Assembly (NCBI RefSeq): GCF_024172125.1
Contig: NZ_JAMZEA010000001.1
Location: 310,001-374,000, forward strand
Source of the DNA: Actinomadura rupiterrae
Lineage (GTDB): Bacteria; Actinomycetota; Actinomycetes; Streptosporangiales; Streptosporangiaceae
Direction of reading: 5' to 3'
Length of the DNA: 64,000 nucleotides
Positions 53,927 through 63,437 of this stretch are shown here, piece by piece. Position numbers and translations under genes: made by a program. Every line of letters starts with the position of its first letter. Positions within the stretch are counted from its first letter, which is position 1. The notes under the pieces were generated by a model, which was not told the DNA's origin, did not search any database, and worked only from the letters and a program-made list of their open reading frames with translations.

Positions 53927-55930
53927 TTATGGAGTCCTGGTGTAGGTGCGGAAGTGCATGGTGTGGGTGGCTCGGCCTTGGGTGAGGGTGCGGAGGGTGG
54001 CTACGTAGCCGAACATTTCGGCTAGGGGGACGTCGGCTTCGATGGTTCGGGCTCCTCGGTGGTCGGTCATGGTGCGGATGCGGGCACGGCGGCCGGACAG
54101 GTCGCCGAGGACGTCGCCCGTGTAGGGCTCGGGGGTGGTGATCTCTACGGCCATGACGGGTTCGAGGAGGGCCGGGGCGGCCTTGCGGGCGGCTTCGCGG
54201 AAGGCCCTGGAGGCGGCGGTCCGGAAGGCCAGTTCGGACGAGTCGGTCGAGTGGAAGTCGCCGTCCAGGAGGGTGATGCGGACGGCGGTCATCTCGTGGC
54301 CTTCCAGGACGCCGGTTTTCATGGCTTCCTGACAGCCCGCGTCGACCGCCGGGATGAACTCCTTGGGGATGCGGCCGCCCGTTACGCGGTTGACGAATTC
54401 ATAGGTTTCTTCTCCGTTCGTGAGCGGCTCCAGGGACAGTTGGACTTTGGCGTACTGGCCCTTGCCGCCTGTTTGCTTCTTCCAGGTGTATTCGGTTTTT
54501 CCGGACGGGCGGGTGATGGTCTCGCGATAGGCGACCCGGGGGTTGCCGAGCGTGGTGCCGACGTTGAAGTCGTCCTGGAGGCGGGTGGTCTGGACTTCGA
54601 GGTGCAGCTCGCCCATGCCTCCGATCAGGGTCTGGCCGGTGCGCGGGTCGGTGCGGACGCGGAAGGACGGGTCCTCCTGGGCCAGCACGCGCAGGGCGGT
54701 GGACAGTTTCTCCTGGTCGGCGGTGGTCTTGGGTTCGATGGCCAGCTCCAGGACGGGTGCCGGGAACTCGATCGGGGCCAGCTCGATCGGGTGCTCCGGA
54801 TCGCACAGGGTGTCGCCGGTCGTCGTCTCGCGCAGGCCGCGGACGGCGACGATGTCACCGGCTCCGGCTTCGTCCACCTCCTCGCGGCGGTCCGCGCGGA
54901 TGCGGAAGATCTGGGCGACGCGCTCGCGGCGTCCGCGCCGGGGGTTCAGCACGGACGTGCCGCGGGCGAGGCGGCCCGAGTAGACGCGGACGAGGACCAG
55001 CGCGCCGGCGTGCGGGTCGGTCGTGACCTTGAACGCCAGGGCGCTGAGCGGCTCGTCCGGGCTTCCGGAGGGGGACGGCAGGTAGCGGACGACGGCGTCC
55101 AGCAGCGGTTGCACGCCCTTGTTCTTGAACGCGCTCCCGCACAGGACGGGCGTTGCCGCGTTCGCCAGGGTCAGGCGCCTGATCGCCGCGTGGACGTCGG
55201 CTTCAGACGGTTCGCCATCCACATAGAGCGCCATGAACGTGTCGTCGTGTTCGGCCAGCGTTTCCAGCAGGCGGGCGCGCCAGTGCGCCGCCTCGTGCGC
55301 GTGCGCGGACGGGACGTCGGTGAGCGAGTAGGCGTCGCCGGGCTCGGTGTCCTCGGGCCAGACCAGCGCCCGCATCGTGACCAGGTCGATCACGCCGCGC
55401 AGGTCCGGGCCCGAGCCGAGCGGTAGCTGGACGGGTAGCGGGACCGCGCCGAGGCGATCGGCGATCATGGCTACGCAGCGGGCGAGGTCGGCGCCGGGGC
55501 GGTCGAGCTTGTTGACGAAGCAGACGCGCGGGACGCCGTACCGGTCGGCCTGCCGCCACACCGTCTCCGACTGCGGCTCGACGCCGGCGACGCCGTCGAA
55601 CACGGCGACCGCGCCGTCCAGGACGCGCAGGCAGCGCTCGACCTCGACGGTGAAGTCGACGTGGCCGGGCGTGTCGATGAGGTTGACCGTGTACGGGACG
55701 CCGTCCAGCGTCCACTGGCACGTGACGGCGGCCGAGGCGATGGTGATCCCGCGGTCGCGCTCCTGTTTCAGGAAATCGGTGACCGCAGCGCCGTCGTGCA
55801 CTTCTCCGATGCGGTGGGAGACGCCCGTGTAGAAAAGGACGCGTTCGGTGGTCGTGGTCTTGCCCGCGTCGATGTGGGCCATGACCCCGATGTTCCTGAC
55901 AGTGGACTGGTGACGGGTCTGGGTACGCAT
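53927..55930 (-). CDS. fusA2: Elongation factor G paralogue
   Basis: 667 residues, about 35 shorter than housekeeping EF-G. G1 AHIDAGKT (18-25), switch [14 protein letters not shown]3 DTPGHVDFT and G4 NKLD are intact; domains II-V follow ([20 protein letters not shown] and [29 protein letters not shown]). It is away from the rpsL-rpsG-fusA-tuf operon, so it is probably a second copy involved in ribosome recycling, stress or ribosome-targeting antibiotic tolerance. AAGGAGGG precedes the ATG. Twin TCGATCGA palindromes lie upstream. Confidence 0.9.
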   Translation of the reverse strand: MRTQTRHQSTVRNIGVMAHIDAGKTTTTERVLFYTGVSHRIGEVHDGAAVTDFLKQERDRGITIASAAVTCQWTLDGVPYTVNLIDTPGHVDFTVEVERCLRVLDGAVAVFDGVAGVEPQSETVWRQADRYGVPRVCFVNKLDRPGADLARCVAMIADRLGAVPLPVQLPLGSGPDLRGVIDLVTMRALVWPEDTEPGDAYSLTDVPSAHAHEAAHWRARLLETLAEHDDTFMALYVDGEPSEADVHAAIRRLTLANAATPVLCGSAFKNKGVQPLLDAVVRYLPSPSGSPDEPLSALAFKVTTDPHAGALVLVRVYSGRLARGTSVLNPRRGRRERVAQIFRIRADRREEVDEAGAGDIVAVRGLRETTTGDTLCDPEHPIELAPIEFPAPVLELAIEPKTTADQEKLSTALRVLAQEDPSFRVRTDPRTGQTLIGGMGELHLEVQTTRLQDDFNVGTTLGNPRVAYRETITRPSGKTEYTWKKQTGGKGQYAKVQLSLEPLTNGEETYEFVNRVTGGRIPKEFIPAVDAGCQEAMKTGVLEGHEMTAVRITLLDGDFHSTDSSELAFRTAASRAFREAARKAAPALLEPVMAVEITTPEPYTGDVLGDLSGRRARIRTMTDHRGARTIEADVPLAEMFGYVATLRTLTQGRATHTMHFRTYTRTP

Positions 55931-55948
55931 GGGGAAACGGCCCTCCTT

Positions 55949-55998
55949 ACTCGATCGACTGTTTCGGGCCGCCGTGACAGTAGCCTTTTCGATCGAGT
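55949..55998. promoter_or_regulatory. Twin palindromic sites upstream of fusA2
   Basis: ACTCGATCGA (55949-55958) and TCGATCGAGT (55989-55998) form a 10-bp inverted repeat with a 30-bp spacer; each half contains the palindrome TCGATCGA. The spacing of the two centres (38 bp) could allow cooperative binding. Confidence 0.5.
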
Positions 55999-56017
55999 TG
56001 AAGCGAAGGGTTTTTCC

Positions 56018-56356
56018 CTATCTGCGCTTTCCATGTCGCCGTTTTATGGCAGGCGGACGGGACCCTTCCCACCAGGGCGGAGGCGGGGGGCCGAAATAGC
56101 GGACGGGAGGCTGGTCAGGGTGCAGGCCGAGGCGGCGGAGGGCGTCCGCGCTCAGGTTGATTCCGTACCAGCCGTGCCAGCGGCCGCCGTCGTCCGGGCC
56201 GCACATGAGGTCGATGCGAATCTCGCGTTCACCGAACGGGACGCAGTGGACCCCGCGCTCGCGCAGTCAAGCGTGGACGGCCGTCATCGGGTGCGGCGCG
56301 CCGGGGACGTTCTCCCACCCGGCGATCTTGATCCACTCCCCGTCGCTGTGCCTCAT
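56018..56356 (-). pseudogene. Small gene interrupted by one in-frame TGA
   Basis: From the ATG at 56356 the frame reads MRHSDGEWIKIAGWENVPGA, then PHPMTAVHA, a TGA at 56267-56269, and continues LRERGVHCVPFGEREIRIDL, then MCGPDDGGRWHGWYGINLS and a Pro/Trp-rich end at 56018. Both halves look like one ~112-residue protein. The stop probably replaces Trp (TGG to TGA). A shorter protein could start at the Met before CGPDD. Family not recognised. Confidence 0.6.
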
Positions 56357-56482
56357 GCGCCCATCATGCCCGGTCCCGCGCGTTTTCCGGAAGGGTTTTT
56401 CAATGGACGGAACTGTAGGGTCGGCGCGGCGGGCCCGGACGACTAATGTTGGGGACGACATCCTTGGGTGAGGGGAGTTGTC

Positions 56483-57286
56483 GTGGGCGGCTCTGAGGTC
56501 GGAGGCTCGCGGATCGACTCGTCGGTTCCGCATTCGGCGCGGGTATGGAACTACCTGCTCGGCGGTAACGACAACTACGAGGTCGACCGGGAGGCGGCGG
56601 AACGGTTCATCGCGACGTTTCCGCCGATCCTCGCGATCGCGCGCGCGGACCGCGCGTTCCTCGGTAGGGCCGTCCGGCATCTGGTCGGCGACCTCGGCAT
56701 CCGGCAGTTCCTGGACATCGGGACGGGCCTGCCGACGATGGACAACACGCACGAGGTCGCGCAGCGCATCGCGCCCGAGTCGCGGATCGTGTACGTGGAC
56801 AACGACCCGCTCGTCCTCGTGCACGCGCGCGCGTTGCTGACCAGCACCGCGGAAGGCGCGTGCGACTACATCGAAGCCGACCTGCGCGAGCCGAAGTCCA
56901 TCCTGGAGCGGGCCGGGACGACGCTCGACTACGGCCGGCCGGTGGCGATCATGCTGCTGGGCATCCTGCACTTCGTGCACGACATCGACGAGGCGCACGC
57001 GATCGTCCGGACGCTGCTCGACGCGGTCCCGTCCGGGAGCTACATGGTCGTCACGCACTCGACGCTCGACTTCGACCGCGACCCGTCCGTGCAGGCCGAG
57101 GCGCAGAGCGACTGGAACGCCAAGTCCGCGAACCCGATGCGGCCGCGGACGAAGGCCGAGATCGCGACGTTCTTCGAGGGCCTGGACGTCCTGGAGCCCG
57201 GCCTGGTGTCGATGTCGCGGTGGCGCCCGGAGTTCGAGGGCGCCGACGACGTCGCCGGCTACGCCGCGGTCGGCCGCAAGCCCTGA
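56483..57286 (+). CDS. SAM-dependent methyltransferase, DUF574 type
   Basis: 267 residues from the GTG at 56483 (GGGGAG upstream). The actinobacterial family opens with SSVPHSARVWNYLLGGNDNYEVDREAA, followed by motif I FLDIGTGLPTMDNTHEVAQ, the acidic VYVDNDPLVL, and VAIMLLGILHFVHD. Very abundant in streptomycetes and Actinomadura; substrates are largely unknown. Convergent with the LuxR regulator. Confidence 0.92.
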   Translation: MGGSEVGGSRIDSSVPHSARVWNYLLGGNDNYEVDREAAERFIATFPPILAIARADRAFLGRAVRHLVGDLGIRQFLDIGTGLPTMDNTHEVAQRIAPESRIVYVDNDPLVLVHARALLTSTAEGACDYIEADLREPKSILERAGTTLDYGRPVAIMLLGILHFVHDIDEAHAIVRTLLDAVPSGSYMVVTHSTLDFDRDPSVQAEAQSDWNAKSANPMRPRTKAEIATFFEGLDVLEPGLVSMSRWRPEFEGADDVAGYAAVGRKP

Positions 57287-57302
57287 CCTCGCGGGCCCGG
57301 CT

Positions 57303-59771
57303 TCACAGGTGGTCCCGGGCGTAGGACGCCAGTTCCGTCCGGTTGGAGACGCCGAGCTTGGCGTAGACGTGCGACAGGTGCGTCTTCACCGTGCCGCGGC
57401 TCATGAAGAGGCGCTCGCCGATCTCGGGGTTGCTGCGTCCCTCGGCGGCGAGCTGGACGACGCTCAGCTCGGCCGGTGTCAGGCTGCCCCACCCGCTGGA
57501 CGGGCGGCCGCGCCTCCCCCGCATCCGGTGGACGGACTCGGCCGCCTCCCGGAGCGCGGTCGGCGCGGCGGCCGCCACGTCGATCTTCAGCAGGCGCGGG
57601 TCGTCGGTGAGGCCGGGCAGGCCGAGAGCGGCGTCGAGCCAGAGGCCGTGCTCGATCCTGAGCGCCAGGGCCTCGTGCCTGAGCTCCTCCGCGCGGGACG
57701 GCGAGGCGTGGGCGGATTCCTCCAGCGCGTCGGCGATCGTCCTGGGCAGGTTGGCGGCGCGAGCGGCTTCCAACGCGCGGGCGCACGAGGCTTCGTCCGG
57801 TTCGCCTAGCGCGCGCTGGGCTGCGGCCATGTAGACGAAGGTCTGCGGATGCGCGGCTTCGGGCCGCGTCAGCCAGCCCAGCGCGGCCTCCGGATCGCCT
57901 TCGGCGAGGAGCAGGTGGCCGATGGCCCGGTGCAGGCCGGGCACGAACGGCGGCCGCGTCTCCTCCAGCATCCTGATCATCGGTTCGAGGACGTCCCGGG
58001 CCGCGTCCACGCGTCCGGCGGTGATCTCGACCGCCGCCAGGACGGACGCGGCCAGGCCGATCCGGTGCTGGTCGGCGAGCGGACGGGCGATCTCGACCGC
58101 CTCGTCCGCCAGCCGCCGCGCCTCGGGGAGGTCGCCGGTGTGCAGGGCGCTCTCGGCCAGGAACGCCAGCGCCGTGGACGCGACGCCGCGGTCACCGCGT
58201 CCGGCCAGGCCCTCGACCGCCGCCCGCAGCAGCAGGACGGCCCGGTCGTGCTCGTCGCGAAGCTGGTGGATCATGCCGAGCAGCGCGGTCGCGCCGTCCG
58301 CGACGAAGCCCGAACCCGCCGCCGCCTCGTCCGTCCGCGCCTGCGCCAGGGCTTGTCCGGCGGTCTCGCGGGCGGCGTCCGGGTCGATGCCGAGGAGGCC
58401 GACCGCGCAGAGCAGCCTGGCGAGGGCGGCGGTCTCGGCGTCCCCGGCCTCGGTCGCGATCTCCAGGGCGGCCTCGGCGACGTCGTAGTCCAGGCCCTGC
58501 GGACGGTTCGTGTCGGCGACCAGCGCGAGTCCGGTGAGCAGGCGGGCCTGGAGCGCGGACCGGTCCGAGGGGCGCGCCTCGATCGCGCGGCGCAGCAGGA
58601 CGAGCCCCTCGGGGCCGCGTCCGCCGAGGTGCCAGAGCCAGGGCAGGTGCGCGGCCAGCTCGCGGCCGCGGGACGGATCGTCCAAGGTCAGGCCGTATTC
58701 GGCGGCGGCCCGGAGGTTCTCGCGCTCGGGCGTGATCGCGGCGCGCCAGGCGTCCTTGCCGCGGTCGAGCAGCGGCGCGGCGTCCCTGGCGAGGTCGAGG
58801 CAGGCGTCGAGGTGGCGGTCGCGGACGGCCCCGGCGTCGGGCGCGTCCGCGAGCGCGGCGGCGGCGTACTGCCGGACGGTCTCCAGCATCCGGTACCGGG
58901 TTGTCTCTCCGACTTCGGCGGTCAGGAGCGACTTGTCCACCAGCGAGCGCAGGCCGGGCAGGACGTCCGAGCCGTGGAACAGGCCGGACGCGGTGTCGGA
59001 GCCGCAGACGCGGCGGGCCATGTCGAGGGTGGCGCCGCCGTGGAAGACGCCCAGGCGCCGGAACAGGACGCGGTCGGGCTCGTCCAGCAGGCCGTGGCTC
59101 CACGCCATGGACGCGGCGAGCGTCTGCTGGCGTGCGGGAACGCCGCGCGGGCCCCTCACCAGCAGCCCGAAGCGGTCGTCCAGGCCGCGCAGGATCTCCT
59201 CCGGCGACAGGGTCCCGGACCAGGCCGCGGCCAGCTCGACCGCGAGCGGGATGCCGTCGAGCCGCGCGCACGCCGTGCGGACGGCCCGGCGCGTCCCCGC
59301 GTCCTCGAAGGACCGGCCCGCACGCGCCTCGAACAGGGCGAACGCGTCGTCCGGACGCAGCGGGGGCACCCGCCAGACGGTCTCGCCGGGCACGCCGAGC
59401 GGCTCGCGGCCGGTCGCGAGGACCGTCGCGTCCGGACGGGTCCGCAGCACGTCCAGCACGGCGTCGGCGGCGGCCTCCAGCACGTGCTCGCAGTTGTCCA
59501 GGACGACCAGGACCGGCTCGTCCGGCGGGATCCCCGCGACGCCGACCAGCTCCGGGACGACGAGCGGATCGGACGTCGCGGACAGGTCCGTCCAGCGCAC
59601 GGCGTGCTCGCAGAGGCGCGCGACCTCGGCGGCGAGCCGCGTCTTGCCGCAGCCGCCCGGCCCCGCGACCGTGACCAGCCGGGCGCCGCGCAGCGCCGCG
59701 GCCAGGGCCTCCAGCTCGGGCCCGCGGCCCACGAACCCGGTCAGCTGGACGGGCGGGCGCTCGCTTCCCAT
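57303..59771 (-). CDS. Large LuxR-type regulator with NB-ARC-like ATPase and TPR
   Basis: 822 residues from the ATG at 59771 (GGAGG upstream). Order: STAND ATPase with Walker A GPGGCGKT (37-44) and VLVVLDNCEHVLE, an ARC-like winged region, a long helical TPR-like part (~330-720), and a C-terminal LuxR HTH (LTPAELSVVQLAAEGRSNPEIGERLFMSRGTVKTHLSHVYAKLGVSNRTELASYA). The build is that of LAL-like activators responding to unknown signals. Divergent from the RibD-C reductase at 59930, a likely target. Confidence 0.93.
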   Translation of the reverse strand: MGSERPPVQLTGFVGRGPELEALAAALRGARLVTVAGPGGCGKTRLAAEVARLCEHAVRWTDLSATSDPLVVPELVGVAGIPPDEPVLVVLDNCEHVLEAAADAVLDVLRTRPDATVLATGREPLGVPGETVWRVPPLRPDDAFALFEARAGRSFEDAGTRRAVRTACARLDGIPLAVELAAAWSGTLSPEEILRGLDDRFGLLVRGPRGVPARQQTLAASMAWSHGLLDEPDRVLFRRLGVFHGGATLDMARRVCGSDTASGLFHGSDVLPGLRSLVDKSLLTAEVGETTRYRMLETVRQYAAAALADAPDAGAVRDRHLDACLDLARDAAPLLDRGKDAWRAAITPERENLRAAAEYGLTLDDPSRGRELAAHLPWLWHLGGRGPEGLVLLRRAIEARPSDRSALQARLLTGLALVADTNRPQGLDYDVAEAALEIATEAGDAETAALARLLCAVGLLGIDPDAARETAGQALAQARTDEAAAGSGFVADGATALLGMIHQLRDEHDRAVLLLRAAVEGLAGRGDRGVASTALAFLAESALHTGDLPEARRLADEAVEIARPLADQHRIGLAASVLAAVEITAGRVDAARDVLEPMIRMLEETRPPFVPGLHRAIGHLLLAEGDPEAALGWLTRPEAAHPQTFVYMAAAQRALGEPDEASCARALEAARAANLPRTIADALEESAHASPSRAEELRHEALALRIEHGLWLDAALGLPGLTDDPRLLKIDVAAAAPTALREAAESVHRMRGRRGRPSSGWGSLTPAELSVVQLAAEGRSNPEIGERLFMSRGTVKTHLSHVYAKLGVSNRTELASYARDHL

Positions 59772-59929
59772 CGGCCTCCGATCTGCGTCGACGCGGGTCT
59801 CGACCCTAGAGCCCCGGCCCGGGGTCGGCCACCGGACCCGCACATATCGGCCACCTGGCAGATGTTCGGCCGCGCCGCGGACGCGAAGCTTAGGACATCA
59901 CGAAGGACGGACCGAAAAGGAGCAGGACA

Positions 59930-60511
59930 ATGGGCAAGGTCATCGCGAACATGTCGATGTCGCTGGACGGGTTCATCGCCGACACCGCCGATGGAATCGA
60001 CAACCTGTTCGGGTGGATGGGGAACGGCGAGGTCGAGGTCCCGACGGCCGTCGAGTGGGCCACCTTCCGGATGTCGCCCGCGAGCGCCGCGTACATGAAG
60101 AACGCGCTGGAGAACGCCGGGGCGCTGATCGCCGGCCGGCACCTCTACGACATCACCAGCGGCTGGGGCGGCAAGCACCCGCTCGGCGTGCCGGTCTTCG
60201 TCGTCACGCACCGCCTGGACGCCGAGGCGCCGTCCGACGCCTTCACCTTCGTCGGGGACGTCGCGGAGGCCGTCGCCAAGGCGAAGGAGGCGGCGGGCGA
60301 CCGGAACGTGGTCGTCGCCAGCGCCAAGATCGCCCAGCAGTGCCTCGACGCGGGCCTGCTGGACGCGATCAACGTCGACCTCGTCCCGGTGCTGCTCGGC
60401 TCGGGCGTCCGCTGGTTCGAGAACCTGGCGAAGTCCCCGGTCAAGCTGGGCGACCCGGTCGTCATCGAGGGCAACGGCGTCACCCACCTCGCCTACGAGG
60501 TCCAGCGCTGA
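59930..60511 (+). CDS. Dihydrofolate reductase family protein (RibD C-terminal type)
   Basis: 193 residues: KVIANMSMSLDGFIAD opening, GALIAGRHLYDITSGWGG, VPVFVVTHR, and a late DLVPVLLGSGVRWFENL, the YwjB/RibD_C pattern. A probable NADPH-dependent reductase; the substrate is unknown and true DHFR activity is not implied. AAGGAG precedes the ATG. It is divergent from the LuxR regulator. Confidence 0.9.
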   Translation: MGKVIANMSMSLDGFIADTADGIDNLFGWMGNGEVEVPTAVEWATFRMSPASAAYMKNALENAGALIAGRHLYDITSGWGGKHPLGVPVFVVTHRLDAEAPSDAFTFVGDVAEAVAKAKEAAGDRNVVVASAKIAQQCLDAGLLDAINVDLVPVLLGSGVRWFENLAKSPVKLGDPVVIEGNGVTHLAYEVQR

Positions 60512-60548
60512 AAGCCGGGGCCGGGCGCGCCGACCGCACGAGGGACGG

Positions 60549-60713
60549 CGCGCCAAGCCCGGTCAGGCGGCTTCAGCGCGCCAAGCCCGGTCAGGCGGCT
60601 TCAGCGCGCCAAGTCCGGTCAGGCAGGTTCGTAGCGCCGAGCCAGGTCAGGCGGGTTCGGCGCGCCGACCGCACAGGCGACGGCGCGCCGAGCCGGGTCA
60701 GGCGGGTTCGTAG
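60549..60713. repeat. ~28-bp tandem repeat x5-6 anchored on response-regulator stop codon
   Basis: Units at 60549-60576, 60577-60604, 60605-60634, 60635-60660, a degenerate one at 60661-60683, and 60684-60713. The last contains the final codons (YEPA) and TGA of the response regulator; four other units repeat the same TCAGGCGG(g/c)TTC stop-codon segment. Confidence 0.9.
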
Positions 60714-61387
60714 CGGTAGCCGCGGCCGCGCAGGGTGGTGATCGCGCGGGGGTCGGCGCCGTGCTGGGCGAGCTTGCGGCGCAGCGCGGAGATGTGGACG
60801 TCCAGGGTCTTGGTGGGGCCGAACCAGTTGACGTCCCAGACCTGGTCGATCAGCTCCTCGCGGGTGACCACCTCGCCGGCCCGGGAGACCAGGCAGGCCA
60901 GCAGGTCGAACTCCTTGGGCCGCAGCGCGATCTCGGCGCCGTCGAAGGTGGCGCGGCGGGCGGCGAGGTCCAGGTTCAGGCTGCCGGACCCGACGAACCG
61001 CTCGTCCGCCTTGGACGCGCTGCTGCGCCGCAGGTGCGCGCGGAGCCGGGCCATCAGCTCGGTGAGCCGGAACGGCTTGGTCAGGTAGTCGTCGGCGCCC
61101 GCGTCGAGCGCCACCACCACCTCGAACTCCTGGGTGCGGGCCGTGAGGACGACGATGACCGTGTCGGTGAGCACCGAGCGCAGCCGGCGGCAGAGCGTGA
61201 CGCCCTCCATGTCCGGCAGGCCGAGGTCGAGCAGGATCAGGTCAGGGGCGCGCGCGGAGACGCGCTCCAGCGCGTCCTTCCCGGTGGCCGCCCAGGCCGG
61301 CTCGTATCCCTGCGCCGCCAGCGCCTCGCCCAGCTCGGTGCCGATGACCTCGTCGTCTTCGACGACGAGCACGTATGGTCCCGCCAT
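60698..61387 (-). CDS. OmpR/PhoB-type response regulator
   Basis: 229 residues from the ATG at 61387. Receiver: VVEDDEV, phospho-acceptor Asp54 (ILLDLGLPD), Lys in YLTKPFR. Winged helix at residues ~130-228, ending TLDVHISALRRKLAQHGADPRAITTLRGRGYRYEPA. The partner is surely the kinase at 61906, although a small secreted-protein gene lies between and the kinase is on the other strand. Confidence 0.95.
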   Translation of the reverse strand: MAGPYVLVVEDDEVIGTELGEALAAQGYEPAWAATGKDALERVSARAPDLILLDLGLPDMEGVTLCRRLRSVLTDTVIVVLTARTQEFEVVVALDAGADDYLTKPFRLTELMARLRAHLRRSSASKADERFVGSGSLNLDLAARRATFDGAEIALRPKEFDLLACLVSRAGEVVTREELIDQVWDVNWFGPTKTLDVHISALRRKLAQHGADPRAITTLRGRGYRYEPA

Positions 61388-61489
61388 GCCACCTAGCGTA
61401 GGGGCCTCCGGGTTAGCGCGACGTTCACACCCGTACCGGACGTTCACCCCGGTCAACACGCGTTCCCCCCGATCGGTCACGCGGCCGCC

Positions 61490-61738
61490 CTACGCGGGCG
61501 CGTCGCGGCCCGACTCCGGGGCCGGGCGGCTCACGCCGCCCCGCTCGGTCCGGCGGCAGTAGGTGTTGCGGGACGTCATCTGGAGCGTGTCGCTCACCGT
61601 GTCGACCACCTTGGACAGGCGGGACCCGCTGTGCGGCTCGGCGGCGCACGCCGACGAGAGCGGCGACCGGGCGACGTGCCCGAGTCCGAGCGTGGCCAGC
61701 AGTGCCAGGGCGAGGACTCCGACGAGCACCTTGCGCAT
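61490..61738 (-). CDS. Small secreted protein between regulator and kinase
   Basis: 82 residues from the ATG at 61738 (GGAGG upstream). The signal peptide MRKVLVGVLALALLATLGLG ends near HVA; the short mature part has two Cys (SSACAAEP, NTYCRRTER) and is polar. It lies on the strand of the response regulator, 100 bp ahead of it, and shares a divergent promoter gap with the kinase. It could be a signal or modulator of the kinase; that is conjecture. Confidence 0.65.
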   Translation of the reverse strand: MRKVLVGVLALALLATLGLGHVARSPLSSACAAEPHSGSRLSKVVDTVSDTLQMTSRNTYCRRTERGGVSRPAPESGRDAPA

Positions 61739-61798
61739 GTCCTGTGGCCTCCCGGTCACGTTCGGTCTCCGTTACGCCGGACTACCGTAGTCGCCTTC

Positions 61799-61820
61799 GG
61801 GTGAGAAGTCCTTCCCACCC
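61799..61820. promoter_or_regulatory. 22-bp dyad in divergent gap
   Basis: GGGTG-A-GAAG / CTTC-C-CACCC, nine of eleven pairs symmetric, between the small secreted protein and the kinase. A candidate operator of the OmpR-type regulator or another repressor. Confidence 0.45.
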
Positions 61821-61905
61821 TGGTTAGGGTTGCGTTTACCTTCCCGGCGGACCGTCCCGGATATCCTCCGGTCACCGCGGGTGCCCAGGTGAGAGGGGGA
61901 GGACG

Positions 61906-63261
61906 ATGGCGGACCGGACGGCGCGCGCCGCGAGCACCCCGCTGCGCCGGCAGCTCCTGGTCACCATCGTGGGCATCACCTCGATCGCCGTGCTGGTGCT
62001 GGCGCTGCTGCTCGCCGTGGCCGTCCAGCGGCTCTACCACAGCGAGGCGATCACCAAGCTGGAGCGGGACGCCACCCGCGTCGCCGCCACCGCGCCGGAC
62101 GACGAGGCGCACAACCCGCGGCCGTTCAGCAAGCCGGTCGGCCTCAACAAGCGCCTGGTCGTCGGGATCTACCGGGTGGACGGCACCCGCATCGTCGGGG
62201 ACGGCCCGGAGTCGTCCCCGCTGGCGTCCGAGGCGGCCAACGGGCGGCTGCACGAGTCGGTCGAGGGCGGCACCCTCACGGTCGTCGCGCCGATCCCGTC
62301 CGAGGTGGGCGTCACCTCGATCGCCCGCGTCGGGATGCCGCAGAACGACGTGAACGACCGGCGGAACCGGGCCTGGCTGCTGATGGGCGCGTTCGCCGTG
62401 CTGGTGATCGGGCTCGCCGCGGGCGCCGCGTTCTACCAGTCCCGCCGGCTGGCGCGCCCGCTGGAGCGGCTGACCCGCGCCGCGCAGTCCCTCGGCGACG
62501 GCGACTTCACCGTCCGGGCCGAGCCGTCCGGCGTCCGGGAGGCGGACGAGGCGGGCCGCGCGCTGGAGGTCACCGCGCGCCGCCTCGGCTCCATGCTGGA
62601 CCGCGAGCGCGCCTTCAGCGCCGACGTCTCGCACCAGCTCCGCACCCCGCTGACCGGCCTCCTGCTCGGCCTCGAATCCGCCCTGGAGCGCCCCAGCGCC
62701 GACCTCACCGCCGCGATCCGCGCGGCCGTGCGGCGCGGCGAGCACCTGCGCGACATCATCGACGACCTGCTCCGGCTCGCCCGGGACGCCGGCCCCGACG
62801 CCGAGGTCCTGGACGTCCCGGACCTCCTGGCCGACCTGCGCTCCCGCTGGTCGGTGACGCTCGCGGGCGTGGACCGCCCGGTCGCGGTCACCGCGCACGA
62901 CCCGCTGCCCGACCTGCACGTGAAGTCGTCCGCCGTCCGGCAGATCCTGGACGTCCTGATCGACAACGCCGTCACGCACGGCGCGGGCCGGATCACCGTC
63001 GAGGCCAGCGACATCGGCGGCGGCCTCGCCATCGACGTCTCCGACGAGGGCCCCGGCGTCACCGACGACGCCGAGGACATCTTCGCCCGCCGGCACTCCG
63101 CCTCGGCCGACGGCCACGGCATCGGCCTGGCCCTCGCCCGCTCCCTCGCCGAGGCCGAGGGCGGCCGGCTCGTCCTGCGCCGCCCGTCGCCGCCGATCTT
63201 CACCCTGCTACTGCCCGCCGCCGACCCCCTCCCCCCTTCCGCCGACCACCCCAACCCCTGA
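61906..63261 (+). CDS. Sensor histidine kinase (HisKA type)
   Basis: 451 residues. Transmembrane helices near 17-43 and 157-178 enclose a ~110-residue extracellular sensor; a HAMP-like segment is followed by HisKA with phospho-His243 (FSADVSHQLRTPL), the N box LDVLIDNAVTHG, and G1 VSDEGPGV, then GHGIGLALARSLAEAEGG. The C-terminus ends in a Pro-rich tail. It pairs with the OmpR-type regulator at 60698. Confidence 0.95.
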   Translation: MADRTARAASTPLRRQLLVTIVGITSIAVLVLALLLAVAVQRLYHSEAITKLERDATRVAATAPDDEAHNPRPFSKPVGLNKRLVVGIYRVDGTRIVGDGPESSPLASEAANGRLHESVEGGTLTVVAPIPSEVGVTSIARVGMPQNDVNDRRNRAWLLMGAFAVLVIGLAAGAAFYQSRRLARPLERLTRAAQSLGDGDFTVRAEPSGVREADEAGRALEVTARRLGSMLDRERAFSADVSHQLRTPLTGLLLGLESALERPSADLTAAIRAAVRRGEHLRDIIDDLLRLARDAGPDAEVLDVPDLLADLRSRWSVTLAGVDRPVAVTAHDPLPDLHVKSSAVRQILDVLIDNAVTHGAGRITVEASDIGGGLAIDVSDEGPGVTDDAEDIFARRHSASADGHGIGLALARSLAEAEGGRLVLRRPSPPIFTLLLPAADPLPPSADHPNP

Positions 63262-63437
63262 CATCGGCGCAGTAAGCACCCCAGAATTGCTTTTTCACGG
63301 ATCAACTTCGCCGATAGTCCGCCCCTTGGGGAGATCATTACCCGGCACCCCCTAGGCTGGCGGCGTTGGGCATTCTGTGCGCCCTCATCCGTACACCCGC
63401 ATGACCCCGTCCGGTCCTTTCCTCATGGGCGACACAG

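Noticed and set aside
56267..56269. Selenocysteine at the in-frame TGA
   Set aside because: No selenoprotein family or downstream stem typical of bacterial SECIS is recognisable; Trp-to-stop is simpler.
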